Assembly: GCA_020847075.1 (NCBI GenBank)
Contig: JADLCS010000032.1
Location: forward strand, 1 to 55,243
Length of the DNA: 55,243 nucleotides
Direction: 5' to 3'
From: Gammaproteobacteria bacterium
GTDB taxonomy: Bacteria > Pseudomonadota > Gammaproteobacteria > SZUA-140
Below are positions 12,515 to 22,552 of this stretch, piece by piece. A program made the position numbers and the translations under genes. Below the pieces are notes generated by a model, which had not been told where the DNA came from, did not search any database, and saw only the letters and a list, made by a program, of their open reading frames with translations. Numbering within the stretch: the stretch's first letter is position 1; each line of letters begins with the position of its first letter.

Positions 12515-14064
12515 GGGGCGGGCCGGACGCCCGGCTCCTTGCCCTCGATCTTCCATCCGCGCACGCAGTTCCTTCCATCCCGCTTGGCGGCGTACAGCGC
12601 GGCGTCGGCGGCCTGGATCAGCGCGTTGTCGGTGACGGGTTCCGACGTAAGCGTGGCGACTCCGATGCTCGCGGTGATGTGGAGCGTCTTGCCCGGCTCG
12701 TACTCGATGCCGTGTTCTTCGATGGCCCGGCGGACCCGCTCCGCCAGGACCATGGCCTCCTCGCCGTCGGTCCGCGGCAGGATGACCGCGATCTCCTCGC
12801 CGCCGTAGAGGGCGGAGATATCATTGCGCCTCATATGAGAGTTGACGACCCCGATGACCGAGCGCAGGGCTTCGTCTCCGACCTGATGACCGTAGGTGTC
12901 GTTGATGTTCTTGAAGTGATCCAGATCTATGATGATGAGGGAGAGCGCGTGCGTTTCGTTGCGGTATCGCGCGACCTCTTCCTGCAGGGATGAGGTGAAC
13001 TTTCTTCGATTGTACAGGCCGGTCAGGCTGTCGTAGGCGGCGAGCTTCTCCAGCTCGTCCTGATCGTGCTTGAGTTTCTCCGCCATGGTGTTGAAGCCGT
13101 CGATCAGATAATCCAGTTCGTCCGGCGTCGAGACGATGGACTCCCCGGCCCGGCCGAGATCCGATTTCCTGCGCTTCAGCGCCACGTGCGCGCTCAGATC
13201 GCCGGAGGCTATTTTCCGCATGACTTGGGTCAGCCTGTCGAGGTTTTTGATGACGATCAGATTGATGGCCGCATAGACCAGGGCGAATATCACGATGCTC
13301 GCGAGGACCTTCAGGATGATGGAGGCGATCATATTGCGCAGGACTTCGTGGTTGATGCGCTCGATCGAGAACACCATGTTGACGGCGCCGAGCACATCCC
13401 CCTCCTTGGCGTAGAAGTGGCATCCGGAGGCCTCCGAGCATCCGGTCTTGCGAACCTTGTAGGGGGCGATGATGCGCATGCGGTCTTGCTCGACCACGTA
13501 GGCGGTCGTTCCGGTCTCCAGCACCTGGCGGTCGACCTCGTCCTGGGCCGCCTCGCGCGGGTCGATCGGGATCGCCCGGCCGAATTTCAGTATCAGCTCC
13601 TCCGAGTGATTGATCTCGTAGCTGATATCGGTAATGTCGTTGACGATATCCTCCCGCTCGTCCGGATCGGTGGCGTGGTCGAGCCGGCCCAGCAGATCGG
13701 TGATCTGTTCGCGATAGAGCCGGAGGTTTTCCCGTTCACGCGGGATGTCGTTTTCCATCCGTACGCGCCGGAATATCTCGTTGACCTTGGGGCTGCGGAT
13801 GACCCGGATCGATTCGAGCTCGGAGATTTCGGTGGACAGGTCGTTGAAGAGATTGAAGCGGGCGTCCATCTTCCCTTCGCGCATGAGCGTGTTCAGGGCG
13901 ATGCGGACGGTCTCTCCGGACGACGTCCCCCAGCGCAGCACCTCGTTCAGCGCCAGCTTCTTCGCCTGCTCCATGTCGTACCAGACGCCGACGATCACGA
14001 AGGGAAGCCATAGGGCGCCGATCGCCAGGATGATCTTCGTGCTTATTTTATTTATTCTTATCAT
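12502..14064 (-). CDS. Membrane sensor diguanylate cyclase with periplasmic CX5CH motif
   Basis: This is a 520-residue protein with TM1 (about 11-30), a periplasmic region (about 31-243), TM2 (about 245-270), a HAMP-like linker and a C-terminal GGDEF domain (about 340-505). Just before TM2 is C209-SEASG-C215-H216, followed by EGDVLGAVNM. Related chemoreceptor/kinase sensor domains carry a CxxCH haem c site ahead of GDVLGA; here the cysteines are five residues apart. The cyclase signature is GGEEI (421-425), with Ile replacing the usual Phe. An RxxD I-site (412-415) is five residues before it, so it is probably active and feedback-regulated. It lies 92 bases after the tetrahaem cytochrome gene and probably shares its transcript. 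It is convergent with the MtrB-like gene. Confidence 0.9.
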   Translation of the reverse strand: MIRINKISTKIILAIGALWLPFVIVGVWYDMEQAKKLALNEVLRWGTSSGETVRIALNTLMREGKMDARFNLFNDLSTEISELESIRVIRSPKVNEIFRRVRMENDIPRERENLRLYREQITDLLGRLDHATDPDEREDIVNDITDISYEINHSEELILKFGRAIPIDPREAAQDEVDRQVLETGTTAYVVEQDRMRIIAPYKVRKTGCSEASGCHFYAKEGDVLGAVNMVFSIERINHEVLRNMIASIILKVLASIVIFALVYAAINLIVIKNLDRLTQVMRKIASGDLSAHVALKRRKSDLGRAGESIVSTPDELDYLIDGFNTMAEKLKHDQDELEKLAAYDSLTGLYNRRKFTSSLQEEVARYRNETHALSLIIIDLDHFKNINDTYGHQVGDEALRSVIGVVNSHMRRNDISALYGGEEIAVILPRTDGEEAMVLAERVRRAIEEHGIEYEPGKTLHITASIGVATLTSEPVTDNALIQAADAALYAAKRDGRNCVRGWKIEGKEPGVRPAPHQR

Positions 14065-14156
14065 CGGTTTCCGGATCTATGGCGCGGCGTGAATCCTGGT
14101 CCGCGCTGGAGGCCGTGTCCCGGCCGCCCGGCGTCCGGGGACGCGGTGACGGACGG

Positions 14157-14735
14157 TCATCGATAGTGCTGGTGGTATGCGCGGGTGTTCTTCAGCCGAT
14201 CCTCCAGGACGAATACGTATTTCTCGTCCATCTCGGGTTTGAGGGGCATGTCTTCATGGCCATGGCAACGGGCGCATACCCCGGTGTCCGTTGAGCCGTA
14301 TAACTGGCCGGCGGCGCCGGCCTCTTCGTGGGAAAATCCCGTATGCTTCTGTTTATGGATCTTGCGGTATTCGCTGCCCGGCCCGTGGCACATCTCGCAG
14401 CCTACGCCGGCGCGGGTGGGGGTCTCCCCGACGTTGACGAACCCTCCGCTTTCCCGATATCCAGTGGAATGGCACTTCAGGCATTTGAGCGAGCCGGTGT
14501 AGTCCTTGTCCGGGTCCAGGTTCGCCTTTTTCTTGGCGGAAACGCGTATCCCCGGTTTCAGCAATTCGAAGGCCTTGGCGTGCTTGCTTTTCTGCCAGTC
14601 CGCATACTGGTCGCGATGGCACATGGCGCAGCCCTCGTATCCGACGTAAGAGGGGGCTTCCACCGAGATCAGCGTATCGCCATAGGCCGGCGAGATCAGC
14701 GGAAATATAAAGAATAACCAAAGAATTACAGGCAC
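14157..14735 (-). CDS. Periplasmic tetrahaem cytochrome c (c554-like)
   Basis: A 192-residue secreted cytochrome with four CxxCH sites: CAMCH (36-40), CLKCH (85-89), CEMCH (113-117) and CARCH (154-158). A signal peptide ends near AYG-DTL. The opening YVGYEGCAMCH..YADWQKSKHAKAF is typical of the cytochrome c554-like multihaem family, in which the SKHAKAF histidine can serve as an axial ligand. It is probably a periplasmic electron shuttle between the inner membrane and the decahaem/barrel conduit encoded opposite; that link is inference from proximity. It is the first gene of a minus-strand pair with the CX5CH diguanylate cyclase. Confidence 0.9.
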   Translation of the reverse strand: MPVILWLFFIFPLISPAYGDTLISVEAPSYVGYEGCAMCHRDQYADWQKSKHAKAFELLKPGIRVSAKKKANLDPDKDYTGSLKCLKCHSTGYRESGGFVNVGETPTRAGVGCEMCHGPGSEYRKIHKQKHTGFSHEEAGAAGQLYGSTDTGVCARCHGHEDMPLKPEMDEKYVFVLEDRLKNTRAYHQHYR

Positions 14736-14978
14736 TTGTCCTCCCTGTGTCGCCCCGGCGGGCGACCCCGCCGGGGCCTCGCCCCAGTGTCCTAGTTATC
14801 GTGTCGCCCGCACGATTACTTGAGGTTTTCGGGGCGTTTAAAACCCGTAGAATCAATGCTCTAATGGGCCTGATCGGGTATGGCAGCGATGTGCCTCGGG
14901 CTATCATGGAAACCTCCGTGGACGAGAGGCGTGGACGGACGTGCCGGGCGCTGCCCCGGCGATGACGGGGGTGCGGTG

Positions 14979-15659
14979 ATGGGAATGAAGCGATCCGGGT
15001 GGGGCATGGCCGTTCTGGTGGCGGGGCTCTGCCCGGGATATGCCGCCGGCGCGGACATGGATCTCCGCGGTCTCGGCGTCGGCCTGTACGTCGACCGCCA
15101 GGACACGGAGATCACCAATGAGCAGGGGGGACTCGAACTGCGCGCGGACCGTGTCGGGATCCGGCTTGCCGAACGCGTGAACCGGTATCTGAGGCTCGGG
15201 CTCGAGGGCGGTATCGTCGCCGCGGAGATGACAGGGCGGGGAGTGGCCGGCGCGTTGCAGCCGTCGGGCAATTTTCTGGGCGTGACGGCGGACGGGGCCG
15301 TGTTCGGAGGCCCGGGCGGCGGCCTCGACTACCGGTTGGATTTGAGTTATCAGAGTACGGAAGATGAATCCGGAGGGGAGCGGGTCGAACTGGACTGGTG
15401 GGCGTCGGAGGTATCGCTGAGTCTCCGCTGGGTCGTCTCCTCCATGGTTTCCCTGTACGCCGGCTCGCGTCTCGGCGATCTCGATCTGGATCGGCGGGTG
15501 CGCGGGGCGGCCGCTTCGACCTCGACCTTCGAGGCGCTCGACAGGACGACCGCCTTCGCCGGTCTGACCGTGGAGGTCGATCCCGGCGGGTTCATCGGAT
15601 TGACCGTATGGCATGGTGGCGGCGACGGGTTCACGCTGGCCTTCAGCCGGGAATATTGA
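14979..15659 (+). CDS. Exported beta-barrel-like protein of unknown function
   Basis: A 226-residue protein with a clear signal peptide (MGMKRSGWGMAVLVAGLCPG, cleavage near AAG-ADM). After it come alternating amphipathic strands rich in Gly, Asp and aromatic residues, ending with the strand GDGFTLAFSREY. This suggests a small outer-membrane barrel of 8-10 strands. I recognise no family. Codon use is like that of its neighbours. It precedes a D-2-hydroxyacid dehydrogenase by 46 bases on the same strand. A start at the adjacent GTG (14976) or the ATG at 14985 would change little. Confidence 0.7.
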   Translation: MGMKRSGWGMAVLVAGLCPGYAAGADMDLRGLGVGLYVDRQDTEITNEQGGLELRADRVGIRLAERVNRYLRLGLEGGIVAAEMTGRGVAGALQPSGNFLGVTADGAVFGGPGGGLDYRLDLSYQSTEDESGGERVELDWWASEVSLSLRWVVSSMVSLYAGSRLGDLDLDRRVRGAAASTSTFEALDRTTAFAGLTVEVDPGGFIGLTVWHGGGDGFTLAFSREY

Positions 15660-15705
15660 GCGCCGCACCGGCGCGGGTATCCGGGATGATCAAGGAGTTC
15701 GCGGG

Positions 15706-16698
15706 ATGACGGGAGACGGTTGCGTGAACGGGGTGTTTCTGGATCGCGGATCGATGGGTGGCGACGACGTCGATCTGTCGTCGCTGACGGAGGCCCTGCC
15801 CGAGTGGCGCTTCTACGAAGCCACGCCGGCGGATCTCGTCCTGGATCGGATCCGTGACGCGGACGTGGTCGTTACCAACAAGGTGATGCTGGAGGGGAGC
15901 GTGCTGGAACGGGCGCAGAGGCTCCGGCTCGTCTGCGTGGCCGCGACCGGGACGAACAACGTCGATCTGCAGGCGGCCGCGCGGCTGGGCATTCCGGTGT
16001 GCAATGTGCGCGGCTATGCCACCGCGTCCGTGTCCCAGCATGTCTTCGCCCTGCTGCTCGCCCTGGTCACGCGCCTGCCCGAGTACCGCGATGCGGTCCA
16101 GGCCGGCCGCTGGCAGAAGAGCGAGCAGTTCTGCCTGCTCGACTATCCCATCGTGGAACTCGCCGGGCGGGTCATGGGGATCATCGGCTACGGGGAACTC
16201 GGTCGCTCGGTCGCGCGCCTGGCAGAGGCGTTCGGTATGAAGGTCCTGGTCGCGGCCCGGCCGGGGGCGGCGGCGGAGGCAGGGCGGGTGCCGCTGGACG
16301 ATCTCCTGCGCACGGCCGATATCGTCAGCCTGCATTGCCCGCTGACCCCGCGGACCCGGAATCTGATCGGCGCGCGCGAACTGGGCCTGATGAAGTCCGA
16401 TGCGATCCTGATCAACACGGCGCGCGGTGGTATCGTGGACGAGGGCGCGCTCGCCGAGGCCTTGTCGCGCGGCGTGATCGCGGGGGCCGGGCTCGACGTG
16501 CTGAGCGTCGAGCCTCCCGCGGCGGGGAATCCGCTGCTCGCGCGGCCTATCCCGCGACTGCTGTTGACGCCCCACATCGCCTGGGCCAGCCGCGAGGCCA
16601 GGCAACGGATGCTGGATGAGGTCGGCCGGAATATCCGCGCCTTTCTCTCCGGCCGGCCGCGCAATCGGGTCGGGCGGACCGGTGAGTCTCTATCCTGA
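15706..16698 (+). CDS. D-2-hydroxyacid dehydrogenase (glycerate dehydrogenase-like)
   Basis: A 330-residue NAD(P)-dependent oxidoreductase of the D-isomer-specific 2-hydroxyacid dehydrogenase family. It has a substrate-binding domain at the ends and a Rossmann domain in the middle (about 100-285). The visible motifs are IGYGELG (GxGxxG), the catalytic Arg in NTARGGIVDE, and the catalytic His in TPHIAW. The opening VFLDRGSMGGDDVDLSSL and overall pattern resemble glycerate/hydroxypyruvate reductases (HprA-like), but the substrate cannot be fixed. AAGGAG sits eight bases before the chosen ATG. It converges with ccdA. Confidence 0.9.
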   Translation: MTGDGCVNGVFLDRGSMGGDDVDLSSLTEALPEWRFYEATPADLVLDRIRDADVVVTNKVMLEGSVLERAQRLRLVCVAATGTNNVDLQAAARLGIPVCNVRGYATASVSQHVFALLLALVTRLPEYRDAVQAGRWQKSEQFCLLDYPIVELAGRVMGIIGYGELGRSVARLAEAFGMKVLVAARPGAAAEAGRVPLDDLLRTADIVSLHCPLTPRTRNLIGARELGLMKSDAILINTARGGIVDEGALAEALSRGVIAGAGLDVLSVEPPAAGNPLLARPIPRLLLTPHIAWASREARQRMLDEVGRNIRAFLSGRPRNRVGRTGESLS

Positions 16699-16721
16699 GG
16701 CCGGTGTCCGGTGCGCCGGGG

Positions 16722-17450
16722 TCACAGCCTTTCCGCCAGCCACTCCGGCGTGAACCGGATGAAGAACGAGTTCATCATGGTGAACTGCCCGGTGACGAGC
16801 AGCAGGCCCACCGCGATCAGGAAAATGCCGCTCACCCGCTGGACGATGCGCGCGTGCCGGTTCAGCCGCCGGATGAGGTTCGTGGCGCGCGTGATGAGCA
16901 GGGCGGTCAGCAGGAACGGCAGCGCCAGCCCCATGGCATACACGAAGGTGAAAAACAGGCCGGCGGCGGGTTGGGTGAAGGTCATGCTGATCACCGCCCC
17001 CAGCAAGGGTCCGATGCAGGGCGTCCAGCCGGCGGCGAAGGCGATGCCGATCAGCGCCGAGCGGATATAGCCCGGGCTGGCGCCGTGGGCGATGTCTATC
17101 CGCCGGGTCATGTTCAGCGCGGGGATGGTGATCGCGCCGAGGGCATGCAGCCCGAAGACGATCACCAGGAGACCGCCCAGCCTGGCGATAGCTTCGCTGT
17201 ACTGATTGAGCGCCTCGCCCAGATAGGTGGCCGGCAGCCCGAACAGCAGCATGAAGATCGTCGTGAATCCTCCGACGAAACACAGGGCGTGCATGAAGGT
17301 CTGGCCGCGTTTCTGGGTCGTTTCGCCCGCGGCGGCGTTTCCGGACAGATAGCTGATGTAGACCGGCACCAGCGGCAGCACGCAGGGTGAAAGAAAGGAG
17401 AGTGTCCCGGCGAGGAATGCGAGCGGGGTGGTGATGTTGTTTGCATCCAT
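16722..17450 (-). CDS. ccdA: Cytochrome c biogenesis protein CcdA
   Basis: A 242-residue, six-helix inner-membrane thiol:disulfide transporter of the CcdA/DsbD family. The two redox cysteines sit in SFLSPCVLPLVP (TM1) and AGWTPCIGPLLG (TM4). It passes reducing equivalents from cytoplasmic thioredoxin to periplasmic thiol proteins that keep apocytochrome CxxCH cysteines reduced. That is useful to a cell making the multihaem cytochromes encoded nearby. There is no fused thioredoxin domain, so it is CcdA rather than full-length DsbD. It is convergent with the dehydrogenase and divergent from the short gene at 17555. Confidence 0.93.
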   Translation of the reverse strand: MDANNITTPLAFLAGTLSFLSPCVLPLVPVYISYLSGNAAAGETTQKRGQTFMHALCFVGGFTTIFMLLFGLPATYLGEALNQYSEAIARLGGLLVIVFGLHALGAITIPALNMTRRIDIAHGASPGYIRSALIGIAFAAGWTPCIGPLLGAVISMTFTQPAAGLFFTFVYAMGLALPFLLTALLITRATNLIRRLNRHARIVQRVSGIFLIAVGLLLVTGQFTMMNSFFIRFTPEWLAERL

Positions 17451-17554
17451 GTCGAATTCGAAGGGGCTGATTTCGCGGGGTTTTATTCTAGTTCACCGGC
17501 GGACCGCCGGCCAGTGGCGGGGCCTCGCTCCCCCGAGACGGGCGCCGCCGCACT

Positions 17555-17863
17555 TTGATTTTCCGGGGCGAGGCCGAATATTCATGGGACATCCTCTCGC
17601 GTCAGGAGGTGGCCATCACCTACGACTATCCCACACCCCGGGATCTCGGGATCAGGATACCCCGGAATCTCGTCGCGGCACGTTATCAGAGCGGTTTCCG
17701 GCATGCCCTCGAAGGCGGTCAGATCACGGCCGTCGAGCACCTGAAGCTGTCGTTCCGCGAGGGATTTCGCGCCGGGAAAGGCTACGTGCGCGCGTTGCGC
17801 CGGGCGCGCAGTGTGGTGGATTTCCCGCTGCGGGCGAAGATCAGATTCTCTTCCCCGCGATAG
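17555..17863 (+). CDS. Hypothetical basic protein, 102 residues
   Basis: An open frame of 102 codons starting at a TTG. Only TTG is available, because a stop lies 66 bases upstream, and no ribosome-binding site is evident. The protein is Arg-rich, with segments RYQSGFRHALEGGQITAVEHL and FREGFRAGKGYVRALRRARS that look like ordinary protein, but I recognise no domain. There is no signal peptide or membrane segment. It lies between divergent ccdA and convergent cysH. It could be a real small gene, the remnant of a longer one, or a chance frame in G+C-rich DNA. Confidence 0.4.
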   Translation: MIFRGEAEYSWDILSRQEVAITYDYPTPRDLGIRIPRNLVAARYQSGFRHALEGGQITAVEHLKLSFREGFRAGKGYVRALRRARSVVDFPLRAKIRFSSPR

Positions 17864-17878
17864 CGGGGGCGCGGCGGG

Positions 17879-18619
17879 TCACAGGTGTAGACCGCATTCC
17901 GTCTTCGGGCTGTTGTTCCAGCGGCCGCTGCGGTCTATTCCGGCCACCGTGCAGTGCGTGCAGCCGATGGAGGAATAACCTTCGGCGACGAGCGGGTGGA
18001 GCGGCAGCCGGTGTTCCTTGAGGTAGGCGTCGCGCTGTTCCCGCGTGACATCGATCAGGGGATAGAACTTGATGATCCCGCCGCGGGCCTCGAAGACCTC
18101 GAGCGTCGAGCGGTGGTTGGTCTGCCACCCCATCAGGCCCGAGGCCCAGACGTCGTAGTTGCCCTTGATCGCGTACAGGGGTTCGACCTTGTTGATCGAG
18201 CAGCAGAAGTCGGGGTCCTTCTTCCAGGTCTCGTCCTTGACGGTGAAGTCGTGCTTCCAATCCTCGGCGCGGACGTCGACCACCTTGAGGTGGTACAGCT
18301 CGGACAGCTTCCGTTTGTATTCCAGTGTTTGCGGGAAGTGGTAGCCCGTATCGATGAAAAACACCGGTTGCGTCGGGGCGAATCTCGAGAAGAGGTGGAG
18401 CAGGAAAGCGGAAGTGGCCGCGAAGGACGAGGTCAGCATGACCTTGCCTGGGGCGAAGTCGCGGTAGAGCTGGACGATGCGCTGTTCGATGTCGAGGGGG
18501 CGGTATTTCTCGTTGAGGGTCCTGATGAACTCCGGGTCGAACTGGCGTTCCGCGCTTTGACCGCCAGCGGGGGCGCCGGCGTCGGAGGGGGGCGTGGATA
18601 CGGCTGGATTCAGGCTCAT
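17879..18619 (-). CDS. cysH: Adenylyl-/phosphoadenylyl-sulfate reductase (APS type)
   Basis: A 246-residue assimilatory reductase that converts activated sulfate to sulfite. It has the PP-loop region (VMLTSSFAATSAF), FFIDTGYHFPQTL, and the ECGLH tail with catalytic C242. It also carries the cysteine pairs C139-C140 and C220/C223, which ligate a [4Fe-4S] cluster. Enzymes with both pairs normally use APS directly; those lacking them (as in E. coli) need PAPS. An APS-reducing type is therefore likely. CysG (21039), which makes sirohaem for sulfite reductase, is close by. The upstream region shared with msrA contains a perfect palindrome. Confidence 0.94.
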   Translation of the reverse strand: MSLNPAVSTPPSDAGAPAGGQSAERQFDPEFIRTLNEKYRPLDIEQRIVQLYRDFAPGKVMLTSSFAATSAFLLHLFSRFAPTQPVFFIDTGYHFPQTLEYKRKLSELYHLKVVDVRAEDWKHDFTVKDETWKKDPDFCCSINKVEPLYAIKGNYDVWASGLMGWQTNHRSTLEVFEARGGIIKFYPLIDVTREQRDAYLKEHRLPLHPLVAEGYSSIGCTHCTVAGIDRSGRWNNSPKTECGLHL

Positions 18620-18944
18620 CTCGGTTCCTCGTGGCTTGATATAACGCTTGATTATGCCCGGTTGAATCCCAGTTATATAACTGATTTATATGATAGACGG
18701 CATCTTAATACATTCCAGTTATCTAGTAAATGCCGCTATGATGGTCAACCGGGGTCCCAGGCCGGGGGAAGGGGGACGACGAAGACCCCGGGGTCGCCTT
18801 GGAAGAACAGGCCGGAGCCCGCACTTTTATAGCGGCAGGTACGGCGCCGTGGCGCCGGAACGGCGGCTGGCGATGTCGCGCTCGCAGGGCATCGGGCGGC
18901 TGGTCGCGCTATTGATCCGGGCCGAGGCCCGGGAGGAGCCCGTG
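18620..18944. other. Divergent cysH-msrA intergenic region
   Basis: The cysH-proximal half is AT-rich and contains a 14-bp palindrome and the repeated octamer CCAGTTAT (18669-18676 and 18715-18722). The msrA-proximal half is G+C-rich; the msrA frame stays open through it, but without family homology. Likely holds both promoters. Confidence 0.5.
18670..18683. promoter_or_regulatory. Perfect 14-bp palindrome, candidate operator
   Basis: CAGTTATATAACTG is its own reverse complement and lies 51 bases before the cysH start. Part of it (CCAGTTAT) recurs 46 bases away toward msrA. A dimeric regulator of sulfur assimilation or redox stress (for instance an Rrf2/IscR-like or LysR-type protein) could bind; which one is not known. 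Confidence 0.45.
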
Positions 18945-19586
18945 ATGACAGGAACTGGAGCGAACAAACTGAAACTGCCGCGACCCGAGCAGGCATTGCC
19001 CGGTCGCGCCGAGCCGATGCCGGTGGAGAATCGCCACTTCGTCCACGGTCGGCCGATCAAGCCGCCGTTTCCACCCGCGCTGATGCCGGCCATGTTCGGC
19101 ATGGGCTGTTTCTGGGGGGCCGAAAGACGTTTCTGGGATCGTGCCGGGGTTTTTACCACCGCGGTCGGTTACGCCGGCGGCTATACGCCCAATCCGACGT
19201 ACCGGGAAGTGTGCTCGGGCATGACCGGGCATAACGAGGTCGTCTTCCTCGTGTACGATCCGGGTATCGTCACGTATTCCGAGTTGTTACGGATATTCTG
19301 GGAGAGCCACGATCCGACCCAGGGCATGCGCCAGGGCAACGATGTCGGCACCCAGTATCGTTCCGGCCTCTATGTCCACGACGATGCGCAGCGGCTGGCC
19401 GCGGAGGCCTCGCGCGACCTCTATCGCGAGGCATTGAGGGCCGCCGGTTTCGATACGGTGACGACGGAGATCCTCGCGGCGCCGGAGTTTTATTACGCGG
19501 AGGAGTATCACCAGCAGTATCTGGCGAAGAATCCCGGCGGTTACTGCGGGCTGGGCGGGACCGGCGTTCATTGCGCCGCCGGCTGA
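18945..19586 (+). CDS. msrA: Peptide-methionine (S)-S-oxide reductase
   Basis: A 213-residue MsrA, which repairs Met-S-sulfoxide in proteins using thioredoxin. The active site is GCFWG (C55); [19 protein letters not shown] and [18 protein letters not shown] are family hallmarks. Resolving cysteines are in GGYCGLGG and near the end (HCAAG). The N-terminal [12 protein letters not shown] matches the longer E. coli-type MsrA. GGGAGGAG seven bases upstream fixes the ATG at 18945; the longer frame before it is not conserved. There is no signal peptide, so it acts in the cytoplasm. Confidence 0.95.
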   Translation: MTGTGANKLKLPRPEQALPGRAEPMPVENRHFVHGRPIKPPFPPALMPAMFGMGCFWGAERRFWDRAGVFTTAVGYAGGYTPNPTYREVCSGMTGHNEVVFLVYDPGIVTYSELLRIFWESHDPTQGMRQGNDVGTQYRSGLYVHDDAQRLAAEASRDLYREALRAAGFDTVTTEILAAPEFYYAEEYHQQYLAKNPGGYCGLGGTGVHCAAG

Positions 19587-19618
19587 AGGAGCGGTGCGCG
19601 GCGTGACTTCCGGGATGA

Positions 19619-21028
<1,410 letters not shown>

Positions 21029-21038
21029 GCCGGCGCTG

Positions 21039-22427
21039 ATGGACTTTCTCCCCGTCTTTCTCCAGCTCCGCGACCGTGAGTGCCTGGTGGTCGGTGGCGG
21101 CGAGGTCGCTGCGCGCAAGGTCGGGCTGATCCGCCGTGCCGGCGGGCGCGTCACGGTGATCGCCCCTACGCTCTGCCCCGGACTGGAAGAATGGAAGGCG
21201 CGCGGTGAGATCGCACACCGTCCCCTGGAGTTCCGGCCCGCGGACGTGGAGACGTTCACCGTCGTCGTGGCGGCGACCGGCGATGCCGGGGTGAACGCGG
21301 CGGTGTCCGCCGCCGCGCACGCGCGTCATATCCCGGTCAACGTGGTCGATGCCCCCGGGCTCTGCAGTTTCATCTTTCCTTCCATCGTGGATCGTTCGCC
21401 GGTGCTGGTCGCGGTCTCCAGCGGCGGCGCCTCGCCGGTGCTGGCGCGCCAGCTGCGCGCCAGGCTGGAGACGATGATCCCTGCCGGTTACGGCCGCCTG
21501 GCCGAGATGCTGGGGCGATTCCGCGCGCGCGTCGGCCGGCGTTTCGGCAGCGCTCTGGAACGTCGCCGCTTCTGGGAGCGTATCCTGCAGGGTTCCGTCA
21601 GTGAACTGGTGTTCTCCGGGCGCGAACGGGAAGCGGAGGACATGATCGAGCGGGAGCTGTCCGGGGACGGCGATTCCGGACTGACGCGCGGTGAGGTCTA
21701 TCTGGTCGGAGCCGGTCCGGGCGATCCCGACCTGCTGACCTTCAGGGCCCTGCGCCTCATGCAGCAGGCGGACGTGGTGCTGTACGACCGGCTGGTCAGC
21801 CCGCAGGTGCTGGATCTGGTACGGCGCGAGGCCGAGCGCATCTACGTCGGCAAGCGGCGCGATTATCATGCGCTGAGGCAGGAGGAGATCAACCGTATTC
21901 TGGTCGATCTGGCGCGGCAGGGAAAGAAGGTGGTCCGTCTCAAGGGCGGCGACCCCTTCGTGTTCGGACGCGGCGGAGAAGAGATCGCGGACCTCGCGGG
22001 GCAGGGGATCCCTTTCCAGGTCGTGCCCGGGATCACCGCCGCCAACGGCTGCGCCGCCTATGCCGGCATCCCGTTGACCCATCGCGATTACGCCCAGTCG
22101 GTGGTCTTCGTCACCGGGCATTCGCGCGACGACGGCGTCGATCTCGACTGGGGCGGGCTGATCCGTCCGCAGCAGACGCTGGTGATCTATATGGGGCTGA
22201 CCGGCCTGGAGACCCTCTGCCGCGAGCTGATCGCGCACGGCATGAGCCCCGCCACGCCCGCGGCATTGATCGAGCAGGGGACGACGCCGAACCAGCGCGT
22301 GATCGCGGCGACGCTCGAGACCCTGCCGGAACGCGTGGCGAACAGCGGGGTGCATGCCCCTACCTTGCTCATCGTCGGGGAGGTGGTACGCCTGCACCGG
22401 ACCCTGGCGTGGTTTCGCCCCGCTTGA
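21039..22427 (+). CDS. cysG: Sirohaem synthase (fused CysG)
   Basis: A 462-residue trifunctional enzyme. The N-terminal part (about 1-205) is the precorrin-2 dehydrogenase/ferrochelatase with the NAD-binding [12 protein letters not shown]. The C-terminal part (about 215-455) is uroporphyrinogen-III C-methyltransferase, with [33 protein letters not shown] and PGITAA. It makes sirohaem for sulfite or nitrite reductase, consistent with cysH 2.4 kb upstream. It lies 10 bases after serS and is probably co-transcribed. Confidence 0.97.
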   Translation: MDFLPVFLQLRDRECLVVGGGEVAARKVGLIRRAGGRVTVIAPTLCPGLEEWKARGEIAHRPLEFRPADVETFTVVVAATGDAGVNAAVSAAAHARHIPVNVVDAPGLCSFIFPSIVDRSPVLVAVSSGGASPVLARQLRARLETMIPAGYGRLAEMLGRFRARVGRRFGSALERRRFWERILQGSVSELVFSGREREAEDMIERELSGDGDSGLTRGEVYLVGAGPGDPDLLTFRALRLMQQADVVLYDRLVSPQVLDLVRREAERIYVGKRRDYHALRQEEINRILVDLARQGKKVVRLKGGDPFVFGRGGEEIADLAGQGIPFQVVPGITAANGCAAYAGIPLTHRDYAQSVVFVTGHSRDDGVDLDWGGLIRPQQTLVIYMGLTGLETLCRELIAHGMSPATPAALIEQGTTPNQRVIAATLETLPERVANSGVHAPTLLIVGEVVRLHRTLAWFRPA

Positions 22428-22552
22428 AAGAGGCTTAATACTTAATAATTAGGCCGGCTAGGTTTTTGTTACCTCCCCAGCGTTCATCGTCGTGGGCATA
22501 ATACGGCGGCGTATCAATTCACCCGGCCCGCTCATCGATCGGAGGCCCCGGG

